A DNA stretch of 34,524 bases from NCBI GenBank assembly GCA_049513055.1, contig JBEKWN010000054.1:1-34524 (forward strand), written 5' to 3'. The DNA comes from UBA1163 sp049513055 (lineage in GTDB: Bacteria > Desulfobacterota > BSN033 > UBA1163). The stretch's first letter is position 1. The number at the start of each line of letters is the position of its first letter. The notes below the pieces were generated by a model. It was not told the DNA's origin. It ran no database searches and saw nothing but the letters and a program-made list of their open reading frames with translations. The position numbers were made by a program, and so were the translations under genes. Below are positions 16,500 through 23,775 of the stretch, in pieces.

Positions 16500-16964
16500 A
16501 TGGGAAAGAAAGATGATGCGAAATTGATCTCAGAAAAAGCTAAAGGTTATTTTAACCAGGGGTTTAACTGAACAGAATCAGTTTCCTTGAGTTTCAAGGA
16601 CTATTTGAAGATTAAGGATTCTGCACTTCCGCAACTGGCATCCGGGTTTGGAGGAGGAATTGGGCATAAGGGATCAATTTGTGGTGCCCTCACTGGAGCG
16701 GTGATGGCTATCGGGATGAAGATGGGAAGAACTGATCCAAAAGATCGGAAAACGCTACAAAAAGTTTATGATAAGTGCCAAGGGTTCTGGAGCCAATTTG
16801 AGAAGGAATTTGGAAACATAAATTGTTATAACATAATAGGAATCCATTTGGATAACGAAGAGGAACGTCAGAGGTGGTTGGCAGCCGGTGGCAGAGAGAA
16901 ATGTGGCGATCTTGTTGAAAAGACAGCCCACATACTCTCCGATTTACTCTACGAAGATAAATGA
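16500..16964 (+). CDS. C_GCAxxG_C_C family redox protein with selenocysteine (UGA at 16569)
   Basis: Read through the in-frame UGA at 16569-16571, this is a 154-residue member of the C_GCAxxG_C_C family of probable redox proteins. GGGAGGG (16487-16493) lies 6 nt before the ATG. The first conserved family motif is GYNCAESV-like. Here it reads GFN-U-TESV, so UGA (codon 24) stands exactly at the first invariant cysteine. The other family cysteines follow: ICGALTGAV, KCQGFW, INCYN and REKCGD. A SECIS-like hairpin begins 12 nt after the UGA. Without readthrough only 23 residues would be made. A caller starting at TTG 16587 would lose the redox centre, and that TTG is inside the hairpin. TGA is used as a normal stop in other genes here. 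Function is unknown, and a thiol or selenol redox role is inferred. Confidence 0.85.
16580..16602 (+). promoter_or_regulatory. Bacterial SECIS-like hairpin
   Basis: A perfect 7-bp stem TCCTTGA (16584-16590) and TCAAGGA (16594-16600) closes the loop GTT, with a G first as bacterial SECIS loops require. Two more pairs (AG/CT) follow below a two-base bulge. The loop starts 19 nt after the UGA, within the spacing known for SelB-dependent recoding. Confidence 0.7.
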
Positions 16965-16969
16965 AGATA

Positions 16970-17082
16970 TTGATACTTCGACGGCGCCAAACCCCATCCT
17001 TCAGGACGGGGTGTAAAGCGCCGCTCAGTATCAACCCTGAGCAAACCACGGGCTTTAGACTAGGGAAAGTCGAAGGGTTGAT
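16970..17082 (+). repeat. Structured repeat, copy A (113 bp)
   Basis: First of three related elements. The ends are TTGAT..TTCGAC and GTCGAAGGGTTGAT, an imperfect terminal inverted repeat. Internal stems are GGCGC/GCGCC around ACCCC-TCC-TTCA-GGA-GGGGT, then CTCAG/CTGAG. It starts 5 bp after the selenoprotein gene and could also end its transcript. Confidence 0.75.
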
Positions 17083-17125
17083 TTTTTATAGAAATTAAGG
17101 TAAGTTATTCCGTCATTATTTAGGT

Positions 17126-17203
17126 ATGAAGGGAAAGAAATTGGCCTGGATATGGTGTAAGAATATAAGAAGTGGATCTTGGCCCAGACCTCTATACATA
17201 TGA
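17126..17203 (+). CDS. Possible Trp-containing leader peptide upstream of trpS
   Basis: A 25-codon reading frame encodes a peptide with Trp at positions 8, 10 and 19 (LAWIWCKN... and SGSW). It lies 24 bp before an intrinsic terminator and 180 bp before trpS. This is the layout of a transcription-attenuation leader. Against it, the ribosome site is weak (only AGGT touching the ATG) and I could not find a convincing antiterminator. Three Trp codons in 25 could be chance. Confidence 0.25.
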   Translation: MKGKKLAWIWCKNIRSGSWPRPLYI

Positions 17204-17227
17204 TTTAACAAAGTAAAATCGGCGAGA

Positions 17228-17260
17228 GGCCATGGGCAATATCAACCCATGGCCTTTTTG
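17228..17260 (+). terminator. Intrinsic terminator upstream of trpS
   Basis: A perfect 9-bp stem GGCCATGGG (17228-17236) and CCCATGGCC (17246-17254) with a 9-nt loop is followed by TTTTTGTTTG. It ends transcripts before trpS. It may serve the upstream gene or act as an attenuator in the trpS leader. Confidence 0.85.
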
Positions 17261-17293
17261 TTTGTTGGAGGTTTAAGGTTTGAGGCTCGAGGC

Positions 17294-17312
17294 ACCTGCC
17301 TGCCGGCAGATA
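17294..17312. repeat. CCTGCCTGCCGGCAG palindrome
   Basis: A short palindromic repeat centred on CTGCCGGCAG (17300-17309), related to copies near 20817 and 29611. It lies between the terminator and trpS. Confidence 0.6.
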
Positions 17313-17382
17313 GGAAAGATTTAGCCTCCAGCCTCTAACCTCAATCTTCAAGCGAGCATTTCTTAAATGGAGGAATTAAGTC

Positions 17383-18378
17383 ATGGATCGAATTTTCAGC
17401 GGGATTCAGCCCTCAGGTGAAATTCATATCGGTAATTATGTGGGCGCCATCCGTAACTGGACTCAATTAGTCAATCGCTATGACTGTGTCTATTGTGTGG
17501 TGGACTATCATGCCATTACGATCGAATACGAGGTGGCCTCGCTGCAGCAGAGGATTTTGGAAACAGCGACCGTCCTCGTTGCTTGCGGATTAACCCCTGA
17601 CCGATGCAAACTTTTTGTCCAATCCCATGTCCCTGAGCATACGGAACTGACGTGGATCTTCAACTGTGTCACACCAGTGGGTGAATTGGAGAGGATGACT
17701 CAGTTTAAAGAGAAGGGGAGACAACACCGGCACAATGTCAATGTGGGGCTCTTGGACTATCCTGTGCTTCAGGCCGCAGATATTCTTATTTATAAGGCTG
17801 GCTATGTTCCGGTCGGAGAGGATCAGATCCAGCATGTAGAATTCTCACGGGAGATTGCCAGAAAATTCAATGCCCGTTTCGGAAATACCTTCCCTGAACC
17901 TCGAGTGCTTCTCTCCGATGCCCCACGAATCCTGGGGACGGATGGAAGCTTGAAAATGTCCAAATCGCTGAATAACTCCATCGGGCTTCTTGACCCTCCA
18001 GAAAGCATCCGGGAGAAGTTGAGAACGGCGGTGACGGATGTGAATCGTGTACGACGGAGTGACCCTGGCAATCCTGACCGGTGTAATATTTTTACGATGC
18101 ATCAAGCTTTTTCGAAACCAGATCAAATTGCCTTCATCGACCATAATTGTCGGACGGCAGGGATCGGATGTATTGAGTGCAAAGAGATCCTATTTAAGAA
18201 TATGATGGAAGAGATCGGCCCGATCCAGAACCGCGTCAAAGAAATCAATCAAAACCCCCAATACATGGTTGATGTATTAAAGTCCGGTGCGGCTCGATGT
18301 AAAGCCATTGCCAAAGAGGTGATGGATGAAGTGAGAGAAAAAATTGGGGTCAAATCAGGGTGGATGAGTCAAGGATGA
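17383..18378 (+). CDS. trpS: Tryptophan--tRNA ligase
   Basis: This 331-residue class I aminoacyl-tRNA synthetase charges tRNA-Trp. The HIGH-type motif is GEIHIGNYVGA, with PSG before it as in TrpRS. The Trp/ATP-binding middle VGLLDYPVLQAADILIYKA and GEDQIQH is intact, and the KMSKS loop reads LKMSKSLNN. Length is normal. The ATG has GGAGGA about 9 nt upstream. The 3' end converges on the ChaN-like gene with only 3 bp between stop codons. The roughly 300 bp upstream hold a strong terminator and a possible Trp leader peptide. Confidence 0.97.
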   Translation: MDRIFSGIQPSGEIHIGNYVGAIRNWTQLVNRYDCVYCVVDYHAITIEYEVASLQQRILETATVLVACGLTPDRCKLFVQSHVPEHTELTWIFNCVTPVGELERMTQFKEKGRQHRHNVNVGLLDYPVLQAADILIYKAGYVPVGEDQIQHVEFSREIARKFNARFGNTFPEPRVLLSDAPRILGTDGSLKMSKSLNNSIGLLDPPESIREKLRTAVTDVNRVRRSDPGNPDRCNIFTMHQAFSKPDQIAFIDHNCRTAGIGCIECKEILFKNMMEEIGPIQNRVKEINQNPQYMVDVLKSGAARCKAIAKEVMDEVREKIGVKSGWMSQG

Positions 18379-18381
18379 AAA

Positions 18382-19596
18382 TTAATCTTTAAAAGGAGGA
18401 AGCGTCACAGTTATTTCTTTCCTTACGCCTTCCCGTAATATCGTAAAAGTGATGTCATTCCCCCAACCTTTTTGAGCGAGGGCATCATGAATGTTTTTCA
18501 CCTTCGTAATCTCTTTCCCTTCGACGGCAATAAACTGATCTCCTGAAAGAAGGCCAGCCTTTTCCGCTGGGCTCTCTGGAATCACTTTTCCAATCCATAA
18601 TCCTTTCTGATCCTCTTTTTGTTGCAGGACCACTCCGATCCTGGGTTGCTTTTTTTCAGGGGGGTTGGGCCGGGTGATCCAGAGGAAATTGGCCAGGGGA
18701 GAAGAGGTTTCAGTAAAAGTGAAATCCTCATCTATTTTTTCTTTCCATGTCTTTAAGACGATGGTTTGATAAGGAATGGAGGTTCTTCGATAAAAACGTT
18801 TCGGGATTCCAAAGCCAAAAATGACATGGCCACTACCAGCAAATACCAATACTGCCTTTCCTTCCCCATCGGAGGATTTGAGAAAATCAGAAAGAGTCTC
18901 TGCCATGCCTTCGTCCCAGAGAGATTGAGCCTGATAAAAATTTTTAAAACCTCCTGATGATCCACCTTGATGACCTTTGTAGATGAACTTAATATAGGCG
19001 CGATGCTGTTGATCCGTTAGAGCCATCTCTGGAAGTTTCTTTTTATCCTCAGAGGAAAGTCCCTTAATTCCATTTTGAGCCACCTTCCTTACCAAATTTC
19101 TTTGAACATTGAGACCGAGAACTTTGAGATGGTGGTTTTTTGTTATATCGAGAATGCCTTTATAAAGCTCATAGTCCATGCCCCAAGTGGATTCCCATTG
19201 GATTTCTTTGAGAAATTCTTCTTCAGGAAGGAGTCCTTGACTCCAACGATCCAATATGGGTTGTTGAGACCTCTCAAACATCTCCATGCCTATCACGACA
19301 TCCTTCCCTTTAGCCACAAGCTCTTGGATCATTCTCACTTGAATCTGATGATGTTCAATTTGATCATGGGATTCCCCTACAAAGATAACCTTTGTCCTAT
19401 TGAGATCATTTAAAAGCTGTACCAAGGTGATTGGGTCTCCTTCAGGGAGCTTGAGAATCTCCTCTGGTCCGACAGGGGCTTTTATCATGGATATTTTTGA
19501 AACCCAAGGAAGGAGGGGTGCTTTCCCTACACAACCCGAAAAGAGAACGCCACAAACTAAGATGACGAACATCCATAGAAAGTGTTTTTTCATCAT
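18382..19596 (-). CDS. ChaN/Tiki-like lipoprotein with C-terminal PDZ domain
   Basis: This 404-residue predicted lipoprotein has a signal peptide ending in LFSGC. Residues about 50-285 form a ChaN-like (DUF399, Tiki/EreA-related) domain: VIFVGESHDQIEHH, IGMEMFERSQQPILD and AGSGHVIFGFGIP. ChaN of Campylobacter binds haem, and other relatives have hydrolase-like acidic and histidine motifs. Residues about 318-400 are a PDZ domain (PRIGVV, PAEKAGLLSGDQFIAVEG), pointing to binding of an exposed peptide terminus or a partner in the envelope. The ATG pair at 19596/19593 lacks a ribosome site and stands 4-7 bp after a TATACT box. The function of the combined protein is unknown. Confidence 0.8.
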   Translation of the reverse strand: MMKKHFLWMFVILVCGVLFSGCVGKAPLLPWVSKISMIKAPVGPEEILKLPEGDPITLVQLLNDLNRTKVIFVGESHDQIEHHQIQVRMIQELVAKGKDVVIGMEMFERSQQPILDRWSQGLLPEEEFLKEIQWESTWGMDYELYKGILDITKNHHLKVLGLNVQRNLVRKVAQNGIKGLSSEDKKKLPEMALTDQQHRAYIKFIYKGHQGGSSGGFKNFYQAQSLWDEGMAETLSDFLKSSDGEGKAVLVFAGSGHVIFGFGIPKRFYRRTSIPYQTIVLKTWKEKIDEDFTFTETSSPLANFLWITRPNPPEKKQPRIGVVLQQKEDQKGLWIGKVIPESPAEKAGLLSGDQFIAVEGKEITKVKNIHDALAQKGWGNDITFTILREGVRKEITVTLPPFKD

Positions 19597-19643
19597 ATAA
19601 AGTATAACATTGCCTCTCCAAGAATTGAAGGGAAAGAGAGTGC

Positions 19644-19671
19644 TTGCATCTCAATGGGAAATTATGATAAT
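19644..19671 (+). promoter_or_regulatory. Promoter of the transglycosylase gene
   Basis: TTGCAT (19644-19649) and GATAAT (19666-19671) are 16 bp apart, in the divergent gap about 47 bp before the GTG at 19719. Confidence 0.45.
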
Positions 19672-19718
19672 GAAAATAAAAAGTTACAACTATTTTCCAT
19701 CAAGGGAGAAAAGCAAAC

Positions 19719-20786
19719 GTGATTAAAACTATCATTTCCATTTTACTGGTTGTTCCCTTTCTAATGAGTTGTGCCACAGGTCAATCCGTGAACAAGAAAC
19801 CCGAGAAGGTGATAGTTCAGAGTGACTCCTCTGAGAAATATGATGCCTTGTTGGAGAAATTGAAAGAATTGGAACAGTCCATCTCGGTTCTACGCTCAGA
19901 GGTGACCAATTTAGGATACCGCTTGAACCATATTCAAATCCGTCCTTCTCTCACCACCTACAAACTCCCCGAAGAGGTATTTCTCTGCGAAGAGCGCTTT
20001 CCATTAGAAGATAGGAATGTTTGGGAAAATTTAGATCGAGAATTCCTCCTGGCATTGTCCAACGAAGCCCAGGTCCTTTTATGGATGAAACGAGCACGGC
20101 GATATTTTCCTTTTATTGAGAAGAGGCTGAAGGAGATTGGACTTCCTGATGATTTAAAGTATGTGACCATTACGGAAAGCAGCCTTCGACCTGGAGCCGT
20201 TTCTACATCCGGGGCAGGCGGGATCTGGCAGTTCATTCCTTCCACCGGCGAGAAATATGGGATGAAGAGAAACCGAAGCATTGATGAGCGGTTCGATTTT
20301 TTCAAGGCCACCGAAGGTGCTCTCTCTTATCTGAGAAGCCTCTATGAAGAATTCAAAAGTTGGACCCTTTCGATGGCCGCCTATAACGCAGGGGAGAATA
20401 GAGTTCGAAAGGAGATCGATCTCCAAAAGACAAGGAATTATTTTTATCTCGATCTTCCAATGGAGACAGAACGTTATGTCTATAAGATCGCCGTGGCCAA
20501 AATCATCCTTTCCGATCCAGGGAGATATGGGTACACTTTAGAGGAAAAAGAGTTTTATAACCCCCTCCAAGTGGAGAGAGTTCAAATTGAGCTCACTCAA
20601 CCTCTTCCCCTTATGGAGGTGGCCCAGGCCATTGGATTTTTTTACAAAGAGATCAAAGAGATGAACCCGCACCTCTTTGAGGAAACCATTCCACCTGGAA
20701 TTCATTTTCTTAATCTCCCCCCGGGGACCTCTGAGAAGTTCTGGGCCTTCTTCTCTGCTTGGAAAAAGGAGGTGGGAGGCAAATAA
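19719..20786 (+). CDS. Lytic transglycosylase lipoprotein, MltD-like
   Basis: This 355-residue lipoprotein (PFLMSC lipobox) starts at GTG with GGGAG upstream. After a coiled-coil-like segment (about residues 40-70, LLEKLKELEQSISVLRSEV) comes an SLT catalytic domain at about 115-265: the catalytic glutamate is in TITESSLRPGAVS, with GAGGIWQFIP, SMAAYNAGENRV and METERYVYKI as conserved motifs. The remaining about 80 residues resemble the C-terminal part of MltD-type enzymes but lack an obvious LysM copy. It would cleave peptidoglycan in the periplasm, forming anhydromuropeptides. Confidence 0.9.
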   Translation: MIKTIISILLVVPFLMSCATGQSVNKKPEKVIVQSDSSEKYDALLEKLKELEQSISVLRSEVTNLGYRLNHIQIRPSLTTYKLPEEVFLCEERFPLEDRNVWENLDREFLLALSNEAQVLLWMKRARRYFPFIEKRLKEIGLPDDLKYVTITESSLRPGAVSTSGAGGIWQFIPSTGEKYGMKRNRSIDERFDFFKATEGALSYLRSLYEEFKSWTLSMAAYNAGENRVRKEIDLQKTRNYFYLDLPMETERYVYKIAVAKIILSDPGRYGYTLEEKEFYNPLQVERVQIELTQPLPLMEVAQAIGFFYKEIKEMNPHLFEETIPPGIHFLNLPPGTSEKFWAFFSAWKKEVGGK

Positions 20787-20814
20787 ACTCCTTACCCCTA
20801 ATCTTTCTCGCCAA

Positions 20815-20836
20815 TACCTGCCTGCCGGTAGGCAGG
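20815..20836. repeat. CCTGCCTGCCGG palindrome, second copy
   Basis: CCTGCCTGCCGGTAGGCAGG (20817-20836) is a near-perfect palindrome of the same family as that at 17294. Confidence 0.65.
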
Positions 20837-20892
20837 GGCGAAAGTTTTACAATTTTGTTGAAATTGTTAGGGAAAAGGAATATCCTTTTTTA

Positions 20893-20929
20893 AATCCCCC
20901 CCATAGTCTCCTTTACTAAAGGGGGGATT
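20893..20929. repeat. Hairpin with AATCCCCCC/GGGGGGATT arms
   Basis: Arms AATCCCCCC (from 20893) and GGGGGGATT (20921-20929) flank a 19-nt centre, upstream of the histidine kinase gene. A weaker relative lies at about 25050-25096. It looks like a dispersed intergenic repeat. Confidence 0.6.
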
Positions 20930-20956
20930 AAGTCTGGTCAAAAAGGGATTACTATC

Positions 20957-22492
20957 GTGGAAAAGGAAAGAATTTTAGTGGTAGATGATGAGGAGGCCGT
21001 TCGGGAGATGGTTTCCAAAATTATCAACCTTATTGGCCATGAGGTGGTTACTACCGGAAGCGGGAAAGAGGCTTTGGAGATTTTAAAGAACGAGCCCTTC
21101 AGCCTCATGATTACGGATATTAAAATGCCGGAGATGGATGGATTTGAGTTGATGAAGGCTGTCCGGAATCAATTTCCAGATACCCACATCATCTGTATGA
21201 CCGCCCATGGAGGCTCCTATACTTACACGGATGTGGTCGGTGCGGGAGCTAGGGACTATATCACCAAGCCCTTCACCATTGACGAGATGAAGGCGAAATT
21301 GAATCGAGTGATCCGAGAGAAGGATCTCATCATAGATCTCACTCAGAAATCGACGGAATTGGAGAGGGCCAATGAAGAACTGAAACGGCTCGACCAATTG
21401 AAGTCCACCTTCATTTCAAGTGTTTCCCATGAACTTCGAACCCCTCTGACCGTCATCAAGGAATTTATCTCCCTTATGTTGGAAGGACATGTCGGGCCTC
21501 TCACCGCGGATCAGAAAGAATATTTAGGGATTGCCAATAAGAATATTATACGGCTGACGAACCTGATCGAAACCCTTCTTGATTTCTCCAGGATCGAATC
21601 CGGGAAGGGGTTGAAACTGAGGTTTGAGCCAACTCGTCTGATGGAAGTGGTCGAGGATGCCGTCATGACTTTTTCTCAACAGTTGGAGGAAAAGAGAATC
21701 ACTCTTGAAAATCGGCTCGATCCGGATATCCCGCCCGTTTTGATCGATCGTAATCGATTAGTGGAAGTCTTCATCAACCTCATCGGTAATGGAATTAAGT
21801 TCACCTCTCCAGGAGGGAAGATCACCATTGATTCGAGGGGACTCACCGAGAAACGGGATTATTTGAAGATCGTGGTGGCGGATACAGGGGTGGGTATTTC
21901 ACCAGAAGACTTGGCCAAAGTATTTGACCGTTTCTATCAAGGAGGAAGAACCCAAACAGGGCTCATCACAGGGACAGGGTTGGGCCTTGCCATTGTCAAA
22001 GAGGTCGTCGAAGCTCATCAGGGTTATATCCATGCGGAAAGCAAGTTTGGAAGTGGTGCCTCTTTTGTCCTCACCCTTCCCGTATTTGGAACAGAAACCA
22101 TCTACAACCTCCTCCTCAATCCAATGCTCCAAGAAGCGGATAGGGATAAGGCCCCGTTTTCGATGATTCGGGTGGACTTTTGGGACCAACGGACCAAACG
22201 GGAATCTGTGCTCAACCATGAGTCCTGGGAAGGGGTGATGTATGCCCTTCAAAAGATGGTCCGTGCTGTGGACACGGTCGTTCCTTTCCAAAACAGCGTG
22301 GTTTATATTTTTTCTTTCAACGATAAGAAGTTGGTCAAGGAGATTGGTGAAAGGGTTAAGGTAAAACTGACCCAGGGGAACTATATTCCAAAAGGGATAG
22401 ATGTTCAGTTCAGAACTTATTCTTACCCCAAAGAGGCCCGTACCAAAGAAGAATTTCTGAAAGGATGCCGGCTGTTCCTAAAAGAGGATTGA
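20957..22492 (+). CDS. Response regulator-histidine kinase hybrid
   Basis: This 511-residue cytoplasmic signalling protein has a receiver domain at residues 1-120 (acidic pair D10/D11 in VVDDEE, phospho-acceptor D54 in ITDIKMPEMDG, K104 in ITKPF). A coiled linker follows, then a HisKA domain with the phospho-accepting H158 (SVSHELRTPLT) and a HATPase domain (NLIGNGIKFTSPGG, ADTGVGIS, GTGLGLAIV) to about 385. The last about 125 residues are not part of the kinase and faintly resemble a degenerate GGDEF fold, without a GGDEF signature. There is no sensor or membrane segment, so input presumably comes by phosphorylation of the receiver. The GTG start has only a weak ribosome site (AAGGGA). Confidence 0.9.
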   Translation: MEKERILVVDDEEAVREMVSKIINLIGHEVVTTGSGKEALEILKNEPFSLMITDIKMPEMDGFELMKAVRNQFPDTHIICMTAHGGSYTYTDVVGAGARDYITKPFTIDEMKAKLNRVIREKDLIIDLTQKSTELERANEELKRLDQLKSTFISSVSHELRTPLTVIKEFISLMLEGHVGPLTADQKEYLGIANKNIIRLTNLIETLLDFSRIESGKGLKLRFEPTRLMEVVEDAVMTFSQQLEEKRITLENRLDPDIPPVLIDRNRLVEVFINLIGNGIKFTSPGGKITIDSRGLTEKRDYLKIVVADTGVGISPEDLAKVFDRFYQGGRTQTGLITGTGLGLAIVKEVVEAHQGYIHAESKFGSGASFVLTLPVFGTETIYNLLLNPMLQEADRDKAPFSMIRVDFWDQRTKRESVLNHESWEGVMYALQKMVRAVDTVVPFQNSVVYIFSFNDKKLVKEIGERVKVKLTQGNYIPKGIDVQFRTYSYPKEARTKEEFLKGCRLFLKED

Positions 22493-22519
22493 CCCATTCG
22501 CTGAAGGGGCTTAGAAAGT

Positions 22520-22807
22520 ATGAAGAAAATATTGATCGTCATTGTGGCATTGATTTTTTTCCTCATCGCCTGCGAGAAGAAATCCCTTCCTCCACAAGGA
22601 AAATCAGAGAGTCCATCGGTCCCGAAGGTCATTGTGGAAAAAGAAAAGATTGAAAAGGAACAACCTCTTCCCCCGGAGGTAAAGATCAAATTGAAGAAAG
22701 ATGGGAAGGATAGCTATTCCTGGGAACTGACCGGTTCAGATGTGGATCAAATTTTAAAGGTTAATGAAAAACTGAGAAAACAATTGGGAGGGGAGCAACC
22801 CCGGTAA
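22520..22807 (+). CDS. Small lipoprotein
   Basis: This 95-residue predicted lipoprotein has a lysine-rich start, a hydrophobic core and a lipobox LIAC, then a lysine/glutamate/proline-rich linker and a short C-terminal region (SYSWELTGSDVDQILKVNEKL). I recognise no family. It starts 28 bp after the kinase gene and may be co-transcribed with it. Confidence 0.65.
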   Translation: MKKILIVIVALIFFLIACEKKSLPPQGKSESPSVPKVIVEKEKIEKEQPLPPEVKIKLKKDGKDSYSWELTGSDVDQILKVNEKLRKQLGGEQPR

Positions 22808-22853
22808 GAGATTTCAGATTGAGGATAGCAGATTGCAGATTTTTTGGTCCATC

Positions 22854-22917
22854 TGGTTTCTTTAGTTTATTTAGTTTTTTCGGTTAACCAAATAAACCAG
22901 AGAAACGAGAGAAACCA
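22854..22917. repeat. AT-rich inverted repeat
   Basis: Arms beginning TGGTTTCTTTAGTTTATTT and ending AAATAAACCAGAGAAAC...GAAACCA form an imperfect hairpin in the gap between two small envelope-protein genes. Confidence 0.6.
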
Positions 22918-23000
22918 AACCAACTGAGAGTCTGATGCCAAATTCAGGAATTATAAACCCTTTTTAGTTTTGGTGTGTGGAATGGTTAAAGGAGGTATGG

Positions 23001-23237
23001 ATGGGAATGGAATGGTACATTGAGCAGATTTTTAAAGAACTTCCTTTTGGGATCGCCATTGCAATGGTTGTTTTCTTAGGCATCCTCTTGATTATTTGGC
23101 TTCTTCTTCCCCTCTGGGTTTTGTTCATCCAGTGGAATACGGGCAAGATCAAGGATGAAATTAGGAACCTCGTCGATCAGCTTGAAAAAAGGGGATGGGA
23201 TGAAAAAGGAAAGGAGATGGCTGGACCGAAGGATTAA
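23001..23237 (+). CDS. Small single-span membrane protein
   Basis: This protein is about 78 residues. A longer frame from GTG 22977 exists, but GGAGGT (22991-22996) lies inside it and points to the ATG at 23001 (or 23007). One strong membrane segment (FGIAIAMVVFLGILLIIWLLLPLWVLF) is followed by a charged tail, probably cytoplasmic. No family is recognised. It overlaps the next gene by 38 bp, so the two are translated together. Confidence 0.6.
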   Translation: MGMEWYIEQIFKELPFGIAIAMVVFLGILLIIWLLLPLWVLFIQWNTGKIKDEIRNLVDQLEKRGWDEKGKEMAGPKD

Positions 23238-23649
23238 AGGGTCCCTTTTCATCCTATTTTTACTCTGGATTCCTATTGCACATTCCCAGAGTATCTTGAA
23301 AATTCCTCTTTACATCCATCACAAAGAAATCTGGGTGGAGGTCGCCAAGACTCCAGAAGAGCGAAACTATGGATTAATGGGCAGAAAACATATGGGGAAA
23401 GATGAGGGAATGCTCTTCATCTTTGAAACAGAGGCCTATCACGGATTTTGGATGAAAGATACCCTCATTCCCCTGAGCATTGCCTTCATCGCCAAGGAGG
23501 GTCGGATCGTTTGGATTACAGATATGAAACCTTTAACTTTAGATTCCCATGTCCCACCCAATCCCATCCTCTATGCGTTGGAGATGAACAAAGGTTGGTT
23601 TTCTTCCCATGGCATCAAAGTGGGGGATGTCGTCCGGTTTTCCAAATAA
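23200..23649 (+). CDS. DUF192 family exported protein
   Basis: This protein is 149 residues when started at the ATG 23200, which follows an AAAAGGGG ribosome site and opens directly on a signal peptide (MKKERRWLDRR, then a hydrophobic run ending IAHSQS). The mature part is a DUF192 domain: VAKTPEERNYGLMGRKHM, the GMLFIF strand, FWMKDTLIPLSIAFI and a C-terminal ALEMNKGWFSSHGIKVGD. DUF192 is a small periplasmic or cytoplasmic beta-fold of unknown biochemical function. Confidence 0.85.
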   Translation: MKKERRWLDRRIKGSLFILFLLWIPIAHSQSILKIPLYIHHKEIWVEVAKTPEERNYGLMGRKHMGKDEGMLFIFETEAYHGFWMKDTLIPLSIAFIAKEGRIVWITDMKPLTLDSHVPPNPILYALEMNKGWFSSHGIKVGDVVRFSK

Positions 23650-23671
23650 AAAGGATTCGAGGATCAATTGA

Positions 23672-23727
23672 ATTGCGGAATGCAGAATGCGGAATTAAAC
23701 TCTGAAATCCGCATTCCGAAATTCCGT
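23672..23727. repeat. Inverted repeat between convergent genes
   Basis: GCGGAATGC occurs twice in variant form on the left (23674-23696), facing TCCGCATTCCG on the right (23708-23718). The hairpin sits between the DUF192 gene and the end of rimI and may terminate both. Confidence 0.6.
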
Positions 23728-23775
23728 ATTTGGAATCTTCAAATTCTTTATATCTTACTTAATACAGCAACAAGG

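Noticed and set aside
16587..16964. C_GCAxxG_C_C gene starting at TTG 16587
   Set aside because: That TTG lies inside the hairpin stem and has no ribosome site. The ATG at 16500 has an excellent one and restores the missing family N-terminus through UGA.
17085..17382. T-box or tRNA gene upstream of trpS
   Set aside because: No T-box sequence or cloverleaf is seen. Only a terminator, a possible short Trp frame and a palindrome are present.
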